Shown in pieces: positions 1-11,890 of a stretch of 64,000 bases of DNA (positions within the stretch are counted from its first letter, which is position 1; the number at the start of each line of letters is the position of its first letter). Source of the DNA: Delphinus delphis (lineage: Eukaryota > Chordata > Mammalia > Artiodactyla > Delphinidae); NCBI RefSeq assembly GCF_949987515.2, contig NC_082703.1, positions 10,254,680 through 10,318,679 of the forward strand, given 5' to 3'. Under the pieces are notes generated by a model. It was given only the letters and a program-made list of their open reading frames with translations. It made no database searches and was not told where the DNA came from. The translations under genes and the position numbers were made by a program.

Positions 1-138
1 CAAGTCACTCTGACTGAGAGCTATTTCTGGCCATCAGAACATGGTACTCCTAAGTAGGACAGGCTGACAGGACCAGCGGGTTGAAGCTCTGTGAACAGCT
101 TCAGCAAGTGACAATCAGGAATTAGTTGATATATACCT
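1..138. other. single-copy sequence, nothing recognised
   Basis: No gene, repeat or strong motif was recognised here before the first SINE. Confidence 0.4.
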
Positions 139-148
139 CAGCTTTCTT

Positions 149-487
149 TCTTTTTTTTTTCTTTTTTTTCAATCTTTTTTTTTTTTCTTAGATGTTGGGG
201 GTAGGAGTTTATTAATTAATTTATTTTTGCTGTGTTGGATCTTCCTTTCTACGCGAGGGCTTTCTCTAGTTGCGGCAGGCGGGGGCCACTCTTCATCGCG
301 GTGCGCGGGCGTCACTATCGCGGCCTCTCGTGTTGTGGAGCACAGGCTCCAGACGTGCAGGCTCAGTAGTTGTGGCTCACGGGCCTAGTTGCTCCGTGGC
401 ATGTGGGATCCTCCCAGACCAGGACTCGAACCCATGTCCCCTGCATTAGCAGGCAGATTCTCAACCACTGTGCCACCAGGGAAGCCC
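149..487 (-). repeat. CHR-1-type tRNA-derived SINE (long form), minus strand
   Basis: Read on the minus strand, the element starts with the SINE head (gaagcccc at the right edge is its reverse complement), continues through a tRNA-like region with a B-box-like ggactcgaaccc, then a body of repeated 'agtagttgtggc' type units, and ends in a T-rich stretch that is the A-rich tail. A 10-bp direct repeat, cagctttctt, flanks it (139-148 and 488-497) as a target-site duplication. The body is longer than that of the CHR-2 copies in this window and is clearly diverged, so it is an older insertion. The family name is from recognition, not from a search. Confidence 0.85.
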
Positions 488-497
488 CAGCTTTCTT

Positions 498-3013
498 GCT
501 TTTGTGTGGGGCAGCTTTGAGGCATGGTTGCCATCCGGAGGTCATCCGTGGGCCTGAGAACAAACTGCTCTCAGTGCTTGGCTAATTCTTACTTTCTATT
601 GCCTTCATTCCTTTCACTTTGGAATGGCCTCCCAAGTAAACTGGCACTAAACCAGTTCATGGTCTGCTTCTACGGGAACCCAATTTAAAATGAGATTTTT
701 AACTCAGGTCTACCTGAAACCAAAGCATGAACTCATAAGCACTATGCTATCCTGCAAAGTCTCATAAAATATGGCCTTTGGAATAATTGCCTTAGGATTA
801 TGTGGTGATAACTGTTAAAAAACGAAGATTCCTGGGCAGATGGGTTTTAAACACCCTGGAACTTGAGAACCACTTTCGTATTTTCGGTCTCAGGATTTCC
901 AAGGCTAAGGTGGATTCTCTTTTCATATGTAAAAATTACACATAACTTCAAGTTGCTTAGACTGGCTCTAATGATTTTCTACATTTATTTCTTGGATGTA
1001 TGTCTGTATGTTCCTTATGCTGTATGCTTAAGCTTACAGATACATTTTGGTATTTCACAGTAGGTCAAGAGTCGTCTTAGAAAATAAGAAATTTTTTTAA
1101 TCATAGAAAAACAAAATCCAGGGAGCAGAGAAAATGGCTTAACACTAAGGAGTTTTGATCCTTTGTTCTCTGTCTACCAGCAATTTCCCAAGAGGCTCTG
1201 TAAAGGCCAGTTAACCTCTTAGTGTCTGTGTTTCCTTATGTGTTAAATGGGACTCATAACCCTGATGATGTAAAGGCACCAAGCAGATGAATTATTTAAC
1301 GTTAGATGATCTATAATCTGCCACACAATATTATTTTGAAGATGTCCATCCATTATTCATTGCTGAATGCACTTATCTTACATTATTAGAGTATGCAGTC
1401 TCTCACAAGTTTCAGATTATTACACACACTTTTTAATAGGTGGCAGTAAGACACATGCTGTGGGCTATTTTTAGCTAAAGGAGTTCATCCTAGGTGACCC
1501 AGAGTGAGATGCTGTAAGGATCTATAAAAACAATGAACCTAACCTTCATGGTGGATGATAAATATTACTGGAGCTATTTATAGTTTGATAGACCCTTGGC
1601 CTTCAGGGATTTAATATCACACTTTGTATTCTTCGTAACCACCTTCAGAGGTTCATGTCACAGAGCACTCTGCAGTTTTGTGGTGGCACGAATTAGAATT
1701 GTACTCGCTAGGCCTGAAATATGGGGCCAGTCACAGTAGCAGAAAGGAAAGTGAGCTGGATTTCCTATCTGGTTCACCTTGCCCTGCTTTTCTCCTCTCT
1801 CAGATGTAGTAGCTGTTCTTAAGTGATAAAACCTTAGTATATTTGTGTAAAATTGCCCTTCTGGGAGAAATAAACCATTGCTAGTGATGGTGATGAAACT
1901 GAAAATGTCTAAGAAGTGCCTATTCTTAGCCAGAAAAGAGAGATTTTTAATAAATTAAAGGGTGAAACATTGAACTTGGCAGATTTAAATCCATGATACA
2001 ATCAAGTCCACCAAACGGGTATATGAAAACCAGAAAAATCACTTCATGAAATTATTTTAGCCACAGTCCTTATGAAATCGAGATTTTATTAATTTATTTT
2101 TGCATTTTTACTTTAAAAAATATGGTTAATCTGAGGGTCGGAAAAGGAGCTGTTTTCAACGTTTAATTTTACTTTGTAGCATTTTGTAGGAGAGGGTCTA
2201 TGTTATGGTAGTGTTCTGTCACATTCCTTTTCTTTTGCATTTTGTAGGAGGAAATCACATAATATCCAAATGAAATCTCACCTCCTCCTTTTTGACATTT
2301 GAATCATTAAGCTCCTTTTTTTGTTGTATTGTATCGGCACTTCAGAAATAATGTTTAAAGTAGAGATACCTGACATGCTTCTATCGTTCTTAACTTTAAC
2401 CAGAATATTCCTAAGGTCGCTCAAAGTGTACTTTATGGAACAGTTGCTCTCCTTAAAGAAAGGATTCTATGATAAATTAAACTTCAGAGTCTGCCATGCC
2501 CTGTTCCCATCTTAGAGAGTCAAACGGCATGTTCACCTGTTTATTAAATGTGCTGAGCACATCTATGGTTTAATCTTCTGTGGTTTAATCATCCTTAAGT
2601 GAGCTGGGAGCTAGCCGTCATTCACTGTGAGAGCAAGTGGTGTGAAGGAAAACCCCTGCCACGATGTCTCCAGTGGTCACTATGGAATGGACACCAAGCC
2701 CTCTAGCTACTGACATGAAGCCATGAGGAAAAGCTTTCCGAAGTGAGCAATTTCCATGTAGAGAATGTGAAGAATTATACTCTGCTAGAGATTGTTGGGC
2801 ACCACGTTTTGTTGACTACTGAGACAAAAGATTCCCTTTTGCAGACTTCTGGATTAATATAAAAAATACAGAGCACAATGGATAAAACAGATCCATTGAC
2901 AACTCGCTTTCCTATTTGATCCACGATGATTTCAATTCTCTGTGACGTGACTGCATTTACAGTCCGTGATCTACTTCAGATTGTCTGGTTCATCAAGACA
3001 ACCTGTTGTCCAT
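498..3013. other. single-copy non-coding stretch
   Basis: AT-rich intergenic or intronic sequence. Open frames are short and show no codon-like pattern or known domain. A weak MIR-like patch (ttaacctcttagtgtctgtg then gttaaatgggac) lies near 1210-1260. Confidence 0.5.
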
Positions 3014-3030
3014 AAAGAAATGGCTACATA

Positions 3031-3247
3031 GGGCTTCCCTGGTGGCGCAGTGGTTGAGAGTCCACCTGCCAATGCGGGGCACACGGGTTCGAGCCCCAGT
3101 CCGGGAAGATCCCACATGCCGCGGAGCGGCTGGGCCTGTGAACCATGGCCACTGGGCCTGCGTGTCCGGAGCCTGTGCTCCGCAACGGGAGAGGCCGCAA
3201 CAGTGGGAGGCCCAAGTACCGCAAAAAAAAAAAAAAAAAAAAAAAAA
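3031..3247 (+). repeat. CHR-2-type tRNA-derived SINE, plus strand
   Basis: A near-consensus copy. The head is gggcttccctggtggcgcag, the Pol III A box region covers tggcgcagtggttgagag, and the B box ggttcgagccc is at 3086-3096. The tRNA-unrelated body ends in a poly(A) of about 27 bases. A 17-bp target-site duplication (aaagaaatggctacata) is at 3014-3030 and 3256-3272; ggcttaaa sits between the tail and the second copy. High identity to the other CHR-2 copies suggests a fairly recent insertion. This SINE type is the main evidence for a cetacean source. Confidence 0.93.
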
Positions 3248-4050
3248 GGCTTAAAAAAGAAATGGCTACATAATAACCTTTATAGAGTCAAACTTACAAA
3301 ATACATTAATAAAAATAAAATTACTTTTTATCTTTCATAACTTGGGTGTCCATATAGAAGTAAATTTGAGAATGTTTACAAATCCTACGTTGCTGTTTGT
3401 TTGGATTAGCTGCCATTTATGTTCTTCAGTGAAATTTGCTTAAAGTTCTCTTTTGTTTGTTACTTGGTCAAGTTTGGACATCATACATCCATTTTTTCCC
3501 CTGTGTTTTAAGACATTTTATGTATTTTGTTAACTATTTATCCTCAAAAGAGCTAAAGACTTCACCTATAAATCTACACTGCAGTAATTTTGGATAAATT
3601 AAAATTATTTTTTCCTATTTTAAGTCATGTTTATTGCTATATTTAGGCTTTCTATATTCTCTTTAATCAGTATCGGTAATGTTAATTTTCCTTAAAAGCA
3701 TCATTTTTCCAGATGTAGAAAATCTAAGAAATATCTGTAATTCATGGCTAGAATAAAATGTACCCTCTACCACTTTCTCTCTAACCTTCGTCCCATGTTG
3801 AGAAGGAAGAAGAGAGAAAGAAGAAGAAAATAACTGCTACAGAAGTAAAAGCAAAGGTGGATTGAAAGAGAGCCATTGAGGGGAATAGAATATAAAAAGC
3901 TGCTTTATTACTCCTTTCTACAGTCCTCTTTTTTGTAAAAGAGGACTTATTACATGAGAAAGGTGAAGGTAGAAAAACAAGTTGAAGAATCGGCTTCAAA
4001 GGTTTCGGCAGGCCACTCTCAAGTTTCTTCAGCTATTAAAAAATGATTTA

Positions 4051-4384
4051 GGGCTTTTCTGGTGGAGCAATGGTTAAGAATCCGCCTGCCAATGCAGGGG
4101 ACACACGTCCCAGCCTTGGTCCGGAATGATCCCACATGCCGCGGAGCAGCTAAGCCCGTGTGCCACAGCTACTGAGCTGCATGCCACAACTACTGAGTCT
4201 GCGTGCCACAACTACTGAAGCCTGTGTGCCTAGAGCCTGTGCTCTGCAACAAGAGAAGCCACCGCAATGAGAAACCCGCGCACCGCAACGAAGAGTAGCC
4301 CCTGCTCGCTGCAACTAGAGAAAGCTCGCGTGCAGCAACGAAGACCCAAGGCAGCCAAAAATAAATTAATTTTAAAAAATTATT
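4051..4384 (+). repeat. CHR-1-type SINE, plus strand
   Basis: The head gggcttttctggtggagcaa is followed by the long body of repeated 'gccacaactactga' units and an A-rich tail (caaaaataaattaattttaaaaaat). The target-site duplication ttaaaaaatgattta is exact at 4036-4050 and 4385-4399. The B box is degraded (cacgtcccagcc), so the copy is probably no longer transcribable. Confidence 0.9.
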
Positions 4385-4399
4385 TTAAAAAATGATTTA

Positions 4400-5650
4400 T
4401 ATCAACTGTATCCACCTTTTGGTATGAAGATTAGGTAAAATATTCTATAGTTCTCTGAAATACAATTCTACATAAACTGGTAGCATTATTTTATAAATTT
4501 AATATGGTCAATTCTGACTCATTCTGTAGCAAATTTCCATTTTTTTAATTATGCCCTTTATTTTGTGTTGAGTCAGATGACCAATATACAAGTTATTGAT
4601 TGATGGCAGGTTCTGGCTGACCACAGGACTCTCCAAGATAAAAAAGGCCTTGTAAGATTAGTTAATATATTCACTATTACTGATAAGACTTGTAACCACC
4701 AATATGGTCTTCTAGACCAATTTTTAAAGAAAACTCCAGCAAATAATTATAACTTTGGAACTATGACTACCCTCCTTAAAAGAATCAGCACTTAGTGTGA
4801 AAAGAGGAACAGATATTTAAAATGTGCTACCTTGACAAAAAGCTTGTTCAAAAGAGAGAACGATGTTGGCCTGTAGCCCAACTATTTATCTTCTGTTCAT
4901 GAACCTCTCTCTCCATCTACCCTTCTATCTAATACCCCACCGAAGACATGGGCAATTTGTGGTTGATATTATGGTAATGACAGTTGGAAAAGTTATTTGA
5001 TTTCTTTCCTATCTATTTTTAACATCATTTCCCTATTGTTTTGCATTTCGTCTATTGTTTTGTGACCAGGGGCAATGTCCTGCTGATAAAAAGAGTTTAA
5101 ATTTCCTGAAAGCCATCATTTTAGCTATTCCACAAATGTCCCTAACTTCCTCTTGCTGGTACGATCACTTCTGTGGGTGGCAAATAGTGTGTTGGTTATA
5201 AAGAGCATGAACTGAGAACCAAGAGAAAAAAAAACCAACGATGTATTTAATGGAAGCCTGAGGTGTTAAGCCCACCTTATCATTCTGCAGCTCATTAAAG
5301 CATCCATAGAAGTGTATTTCTCTAGAGGGAAATAACCAAATGAAATGTCTGTTCTCCACACCATCTGTAGGCATCAATTTGCCGAGAGAGAGTGTAGAAG
5401 GGGAAGTGCTGGTTGTCCTGGAGAATTTTGTAAATTAATCTGCATATCAGATGCCCCCAAATGGGGACATTACCTTAAAAATAAACTTCCTGAATTTTAT
5501 GAATTTATTTTGGAGAGTGTATATGACAAGGAGGACCATCTGATGAATGTAAAATATTTAGATAAGCAGAGGCAACAGAAGTGCAATCATGGCTGTGTGA
5601 CAGAGGTGCAAATCTAATTTTCTCATATCCTCCTTCTTCCCCACTGGCTA
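4400..5650. other. single-copy stretch with a 90-codon open frame of unknown meaning
   Basis: No repeat was recognised. A plus-strand open frame of 90 codons (5345-5617) includes LPEFYEFILESVYDKEDH and several cysteines, but there is no domain I recognise and no splice or promoter context to support it. I do not call it a gene. Confidence 0.4.
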
Positions 5651-7473
5651 ACCCCATTTCTTTTTTTTTTCTTAACAGCTCCTATCTTCCAGATCTGTAT
5701 TATTATTATTATTATTTTTAACATCTTTATTGGGGTATAATTGCTTTACAGTGGTGTGTTAGTTTCTGCTTTATAACAAAGTGAATCAGTTATACATATA
5801 CATATGCTCCCATATCTCTTCCCTCTTGTGTCTCCCTCCCTCCCACCCTCCCTATCCCACCCCTCCTGGCGGTCACAAAGCACCGAGCTGATCTCCCTGT
5901 GCTATGCAGCTGCTTCCCACTAGCTATCTACCTTACGTTTGGTAGTGTATATATGTCCATGCCTCTCTCTCGCTTTGTCACAGCTCACCCTTCCCCCTCC
6001 CCATATCCTCAAGTCCGTTCTCCAGTAGGTCTGTATCTTTATTCCTGTCTTACCCCTAGGTTCTTCATGACATTTTTCTTTCTTAAATTCCATATATATG
6101 TGTTAGCATACAGTATTTGTCTTTCTCTTTCTGACTTACTTCACTCTGTATGACAGACTCTAGGTCTATCCACCTCATTACAAATAGCTCAATTTCGTTT
6201 CTTTTTATGGTTGAGTAATATTCCGTTGTATATATGTGCCACATCTTCTTTATTCATTCATCCGATGATGAGCACTTAGGTTGTTTCCATCTCCGGGCTA
6301 TTGTAAATAGAGCTGCAATGAACATTTTGGTACATGACTCTTTTTGAATTTTGGTTTTCTCAGGGTATATACCCAGTAGTGGGATTGCTGGGTCATATGG
6401 TAGTTCTATTTGTAGTTTTTTAAGGAACCTCCATACTGTTCTCCACAGTGGCTGAACCAATTCACATTCCCACCAGCAGTGCAAGAGTGTTCCCTTTTCT
6501 CCACACCCTCTCCAGCATTTATTGTTTCTAGGTTTTTTGATGATGGCCATTCTGACTGGTGTGAGATGATATCTCATTGTAGTTTTGATTTGCATTTCTC
6601 TAATGATTAATGATGTTGAGCGTTCTTTCATGTGCTTGTTGGCAGTCTGTATATCTTCTTTGGAGAAATGTCTATTTAGGTCTTCTGCCCATTTTTGGAT
6701 TGGGTTGTTTGTTTTTTTGTTATTGAGCTACATGAGCTGCTTGTAAATTTTGGAAATTAATCCTTTGTCAGTTGCTTCATTTGCAACTATTTTTTCCCAT
6801 TCTGAGGGTTGTCTTTTGGTCTTGTTTATGGTTTCCTTTGCTGTGCAAAAGCTTTGAAGTTCCATTAGGTCCCATTTCTTTATTTTTGTTTTTATTTCCA
6901 TTTCTCTAGGAAGTGGGTCAAAAAGGATCTTGCTGTGATTTATGTCATAGAGTGTCCTGCCTATGTTTTCCTCTAAGAGTTTGATAGTTTCTGGCCTTAA
7001 ATTTAGGTCTTTAATCCATTTTGAGCTGATTTTTGTGTATGGTGTTAGGGCGTGATCTAATCTCATACTTTTACATGTACCTGTCCAGTTTTCCCAGCAC
7101 CACTTATTGAAGAGGCTGTCCTTTCTCCACTGTACATTCCTGCCTCCTTTATCAAACATAAGGTGACCATATGTGCATGGGTTTATCTCTGGGCTTTCTA
7201 TCCTGTTCCATTGATCTATCTTTCTGTTTTTGTGCCAGTACCATACTGTCTTGATTACTGTAGCTTTGTAGTATAGTCTGAAGTCAGGGAGCCTGATTCC
7301 TCCAGCTCCGTTTTTCGTTCTCAAGATTGCTTTGGCTATTTGGGGTCTTTTGTGTTTCCATACAAATTGTGAAATTTTTTGTTCTAGTTCTGTGAAAAAT
7401 GCCAGTGGTAGTTTGATAGGGATTGCACTCAATCTGTAGATTGCTTTGGGTAGTAGAGTTACCCCCATTTCTT
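5651..7473 (-). mobile_element. 5'-truncated L1 with ORF2 C-terminal half and a possible 3' transduction
   Basis: The element reads 3' to 5' along the plus strand: an 11-12 bp target-site duplication (accccatttctt), a T run (5661-5670), about 30 bp of unrelated sequence, a second TTA/T-rich tract (5699-5718), then the L1 3' end with a polyadenylation signal (tttatt in acatctttattgg). After it comes the 3' UTR and the C-terminal part of ORF2, cut off at about 7460. The second duplication copy (acccccatttctt, one extra c) is at 7461-7473. The insertion junction reads TT/AAGAAA on the L1 sense strand, close to the L1 endonuclease target. ORF2 sense is open from 7468 to 6728, then a nonsense codon, then open again from 6631 to 6254. 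Confidence 0.9.
6254..7468 (-). pseudogene. L1 ORF2 C-terminal fragment (thumb/connection and Cys-rich domain)
   Basis: Two open stretches in the same frame, 246 and 125 codons, separated by a nonsense codon near 6728. Recognisable L1 ORF2 landmarks are [39 protein letters not shown] and [16 protein letters not shown], and in the second part the Cys/His-rich [20 protein letters not shown]. The endonuclease and catalytic reverse transcriptase motifs are absent because of 5' truncation, so it cannot encode an active protein. Confidence 0.88.
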
Positions 7474-9420
7474 AAGACAAAATGACTGAGATGGTTCAGC
7501 AAAGACCAAGAATGTCAGGTGAACAACTGTAATTCATTGACAACAGTAATTCATTGTGAGCCACACAGAGTTACATGTCACTTGGAAACCTAGTATTTGT
7601 ATAGTATTTAACTTACAGATCACCTTGAACACTGGATCCTTGCATTCTTCCTATGCTGGAAGTATTATTTTGATTATTTTTCAAGTGCAGTAAACACACT
7701 AAGACTCAGCGATCCTAAGGGACTGGTCCTTTGCTTTATCACTACTAAGCACAGAGGTGGGACCCAAACCCTGGTGGCCTAGCTCCAAATCCCATGCTTT
7801 CCCTGCCTTCAGCAGTTACCAATGTTTGGGGAGGTATGACCCACCCATATGAAATAACAGAGAATTAAGCAGAGCACATGAAGGGAACACTGGGTGAGTA
7901 TCCTCACTCCACTGTCAAGTGAAGCTGGTGGGTCTTCTGGTATGTCTGACTCTTAGTAACTGACTCTGAAGCAGCTCTGAGATTAGCCTGAAGGGTTCTT
8001 ATGAACCTTATATAATGATACACCCATATGAAAAATACTGTTACATATGTCTGTCAAACACGTATGGATTCAATCTGCAAGCATTGCTTGGATTTCCATT
8101 CCACCCGTTGCCAACATAGCTACCCCCGTGCGAATGATGATTCTTCAGGCTCCTTTGGTCCTGGCTGTCCTCCACCTCAAAAGATGAACAAAACCTGCAA
8201 CCTTCTCTTTCTTATGCAGTCATCTCATGTATTTTTAAAATCATTATTAGAATGCTTGAAAGTTAGAGCATTCAAAGGAACCCACCCCCCTGTGTTTGGA
8301 GAACTGTAATGAGTGCTCTCTGAACTTGGGGTTTAGACGTTTGGACACACTGACCATTTCTTATAACCATCATTGTTCTTTCCTGAGTTTTCCTGAAAGA
8401 TGTAGGAATAGGTCCTTTACCATTTAGATTATTGAAATGAATGAGCCGGTTTTCTGTGTGACTCCTTCAGCCTGTTCTAAATTACCTGTTAGAGGAAGAC
8501 ATGAGAGTCTTCTCTCCCTTATAATAAATGCCAGCTGTTGAATCATTGTTTCTAAACCATGATTAGAGCTGTTCTGAGAGCTTCATACCAGGGTCCCTTG
8601 GTTTTCTACATTAGCATATAGTTACATGGTTTATTTGCCCCAGGCCAAAAGCCCTGCGACAACTTAGCTGTCAAAATATGTTTTTCCCTAAGTGGGAGGT
8701 CAATAGCATCTCCATATCCCTGACCGGGAAGAAGAAGTAAGCTGGCAAGTGTGACTCCCACTAATCATCTGCCTTTCAGGGCTTGATTGGGTAATTTTCT
8801 CTGAGGATGAAGAAGCTGACAAGAAATGCTTTCAAGATGGAAAAGGAGCTTGTAAACCTGCCCGACTTATCTTCTGCCTGAAAGCAATAAACATCTGTTT
8901 TCTTGATAAAGTAACCAGGTTCATATTTGAGGGGAACAAGGCTATTTAGTTGGCTTCCAATTATTGATTCTTCTTGAGAACATTACCCCAAGGGCTCTGT
9001 GCAGTGAAACATTGAACATTACCCCAAACCCTCTAGATTCCCTTATACAGTCTGTCACTACTCCAAACTCCATGCTCTGAGACATTTTTTTCATACTAGA
9101 AAATGTTGGCAGATCTGTGGAGCACAGAAAGTAGGTAATGGCTGTTCACTTTGATTGAGATATTGGAGGACCTCAGAATTTAGGGAAGATAATCTTTCTC
9201 ACGTATCAATGAGTTCCACTTCTAAGTAGCCAGAAGTAATTTCTTTGGACTTAGAGAAGCAAATAGGTCTAGAAAGAGATGGGGCTTTTGTCTTGTGTGT
9301 GTGTGTGTGTGGGTGTGTGTGTTTGTATGTGTGTTACATCTGAGTCTTATTATTCATACTTAGAATGCTCAGACTCTTGGTTCTTGATTAACAAAAGTTT
9401 ATTCTGTTATATAGCATTTT
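7474..9420. other. single-copy stretch with a weak MIR-like patch and a TG microsatellite
   Basis: No gene was recognised. 7660-7800 looks like a degraded reverse-strand MIR (gactcagcgatcctaagggactggtc... gtgggacccaaaccc). A short (TG)n tract with two interruptions lies at about 9294-9335. Short open frames have no recognisable product. Confidence 0.5.
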
Positions 9421-9429
9421 AAAACTATA

Positions 9430-11255
9430 AAAAACCCTGATTGACTCACTTATTCAGCAAAACATTTTGGGTATCTCTATATGCCAGACACTCTTTTAGG
9501 CACAAAAAGACTAGGAAACAAAAGATTATAACCCTTCATCTCCTGGGAACTTACATTCCAGGCAATAAATAATAAGCATAGTGAATAAGGAGATTCCATA
9601 TTGTGGGGTTGGGGGAAAATGAACAAAGTGATGGAACCCAGAGAGAGGTAGTGAGTAGACACTGGTTGTAATTTTAAAAAAAGTGAGCAGGATTGAGGCT
9701 CATTGAAAAGGTAACATTTGAGCAAAGGCTTGATGGAGATGAGGGATACTCAAGGAAGAACATTCTAGAAAGAAGGAAAAGCCCATGCAAGGGCTAGAAA
9801 GCAAGAGTATACTTGAGAAATTCAAGCAGCATCGAGGAAGCCAATATACCCGGAGAGGAGTGATCGAGCAGGGAAGTCTAGCAGGATAATGTCAGAGAAG
9901 TAAGGTTGGAAGGACCGGAAGGAGGATGGATTATTGCAGAACTCTTTTGACGCTACTGAGATCTTTGGCTCGTACTCGGAGTGAAATGAAGCCTTTTCCA
10001 GGGTATCGAGCAACGAAGCCTGTGATCTGACTCGCATTTTAAAAGGATCACTCTATCTGCTGTGTTAAAAGAGACTGTGGTTGTTGGGTAGCAAGTGTAG
10101 AATCAAGGAGTTGTTTTAGGAGGCTACTGCAATCGTCCAAGCAAGAGGTTCAGACAAGGATGGTAGCAGTAGAGGCGGTGAGAAGTGAGGGACTCAATGT
10201 ATGTTGAAGAGTCCATAGGATTTCACGTTATGTCAAGAGTAAAGGATGACCTCGAGATTTTTGGTCTCAGCAGCTGGAAGGATGGAAATGCATTAACTGA
10301 GATGGGAAAAACTGTGGATGAAATAAGATTGGGGAAGAATATCATAACTTCAGTCCTGAACATGTTATGTTTGAAATTATTAGGTATCCTAATGGAGATG
10401 TTACCTAGGCATCTCGATGTGTGGATTTCAGATGAAAGATCAAGTGGAAGTATAAATTTGGTATAAATTTTGAATATCTATGGTATTTAAAGTCATACTT
10501 CTGGGAGACATAACCAAAGGCGTAAATGTAGATAGAGAGCTAAAGATTGTGCCCTGGAGCATGCCGAAGTTAAGAGGCCAGATACAGTAAGAGGAAGCAG
10601 CAAAGAAGAAAAAAGAGTGTGTGGCGTTCTAGCATGCAACAAGGAGGAAGGAGTTAATAAGTGTACAGAAAGTCAATAAAAAGTGAGGTGGGGACTGGAA
10701 TTGACCACTGGATTTCACAACGTAATTCTCCTTGGTGACCTCGATAAAAACTGAGAATGAGAAGAAAACGGTGACCACAGATGTGGAAAACTTGTGTAAT
10801 TTCTTAGCAAATAAGTATAAAAATTAGAGTGGAAGCTGGTGGGGGAAGTGGAATCAAAATAAGGGGTTTTTTGCTTTTTAAGATAAGGGAAATAATGATG
10901 TTTGTATGACATGCTAGGACCTGTCAGGACAGGACAGAGGGGGAAAAAATAATGATGCAGAAAAGAGTATTCCTGAAGCTACACCCTTGAACAAGAGCAG
11001 GTGGGATGTGGTGGTTGGGTGGACTGGTTTTGAATGGGAGCATCGACATTCCATCTATGGTTATAGGTGGGAAGACTGAGTAGGTGGAGGCAGATGTGGG
11101 TAAGCGGGTAGATGTGACAATGTGAGTCTTTTGAACGCTTCTGTTTTCTCAGTGAAGTAAGAAGCAAGGTCATCGAGTGAAAATGATGAGGATAGAGGAG
11201 GAATTTTTCCAAGTGTGAAGAAAGGAGAGGTTAGGAAATAGTTGTTTATGTCCTT
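9430..11255 (+). repeat. long ancient mammalian interspersed repeat (~1.8 kb)
   Basis: The stretch begins with a head like 'attcagcaaa...ccagacactcttttaggcac' and keeps going collinearly through phrases I know from a widespread old mammalian repeat: aaaaggatcactctatctgctgtgtt, aggaggctactgcaatcgtccaagc, gatttttggtctcagcagctggaagg, gtgccctggagcatgccgaag, and tttctcagtgaagtaagaagcaaggtcatc. Short copies of the same head occur near 57990, 52815 and 62690. I cannot assign the family name from memory. Confidence 0.6.
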
Positions 11256-11261
11256 GAAACT

Positions 11262-11410
11262 CAAAGAGAAGTCCTCAGACCAGCAGCATTGGCTGGGAGG
11301 TTGTCAGAAGTGCAGAATCTTAGGCCTCAGAACTACATTTTAACCCCAAACTGCATTTTAACGGAATCCCCAAGGGCTTCACATGCACATTAACGTTTGA
11401 GAAACTGATC
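11262..11410. repeat. MER5-like hAT-derived fragment
   Basis: Similar in layout to MER5A-type non-autonomous hAT elements: ...cagaccagcagcattggctgggaggttgtcagaagtgcagaatctt... gcacattaacgtttgagaaactg. Diverged, with approximate ends. Confidence 0.55.
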
Positions 11411-11419
11411 TGGGCAGCA

Positions 11420-11570
11420 TATTCTAGTGGAAAGAGCATAAAGAACATGAGCTTTTGAGCCAAATAAATTGAATTCCAGCTCCACCATTCAGAAATCATA
11501 CGCTTTTCAGGACATTACTTAACCTCCGTGCAAAAGTTTTCTCATCTGAAAATTGGGGAGAACTATTATA
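11420..11570 (+). repeat. MIR-like SINE fragment, plus strand
   Basis: The MIR order is visible: gtggaaagagcat...gagccaaataaattgaattccagctccacc...cattacttaacctccgtgc...ttttctcatctgaaaattgggg. Old and diverged. Confidence 0.6.
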
Positions 11571-11711
11571 TTAATCCAGATTAAAGTAATATTATCATAG
11601 TAGAAGTAAACGTCCTGGTGGTATAGTAGTTGTATTAACAATAGGTAACATTCACCGAGTACTGTATTAGTCAGCATCTTGGCAGGAGACAGAATCCACT
11701 CAGATGTTTTC

Positions 11712-11890
11712 AATAAGTGGTTCTCAACTCTGGCTTCATTACCTTCCAAGCTCGTAAACAGGAGGAGTGCCTAGACCCCACCCCAGGCCTGTTGCATCAA
11801 TCTCTGGGGATGGAGGCCCAGGCACTGGTGGTTTTCAAAAGCTCCCTTGGTGATGATGATGTGCAGGAAGAGTTGAGAGTCACTTATTTA
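11712..11890. repeat. MER5-like hAT-derived element inside an older repeat
   Basis: It starts aagtggttctcaactctggcttcatta, continues with taga ccccacccca and atctctggggatggaggcccaggcactggtggttttcaaaagctccc, and ends near gaagagttgagagtcact, the usual MER5 order. The sequences either side (tattagtcagcatcttggcaggagacagaatccact and agggactacttacagagatttgggaagagttaagg) look like two halves of another old repeat that it interrupted. Confidence 0.55.

Noticed and set aside
3006..3340. Open frames over the CHR SINE at 3031
   Set aside because: Similar frames appear over every CHR-2 copy (18068, 50394, 51740, 58608), so they are properties of the SINE sequence.
5345..5617. 90-codon open frame with several cysteines
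   Set aside because: No family recognised and no promoter, splice site or conservation evidence available.
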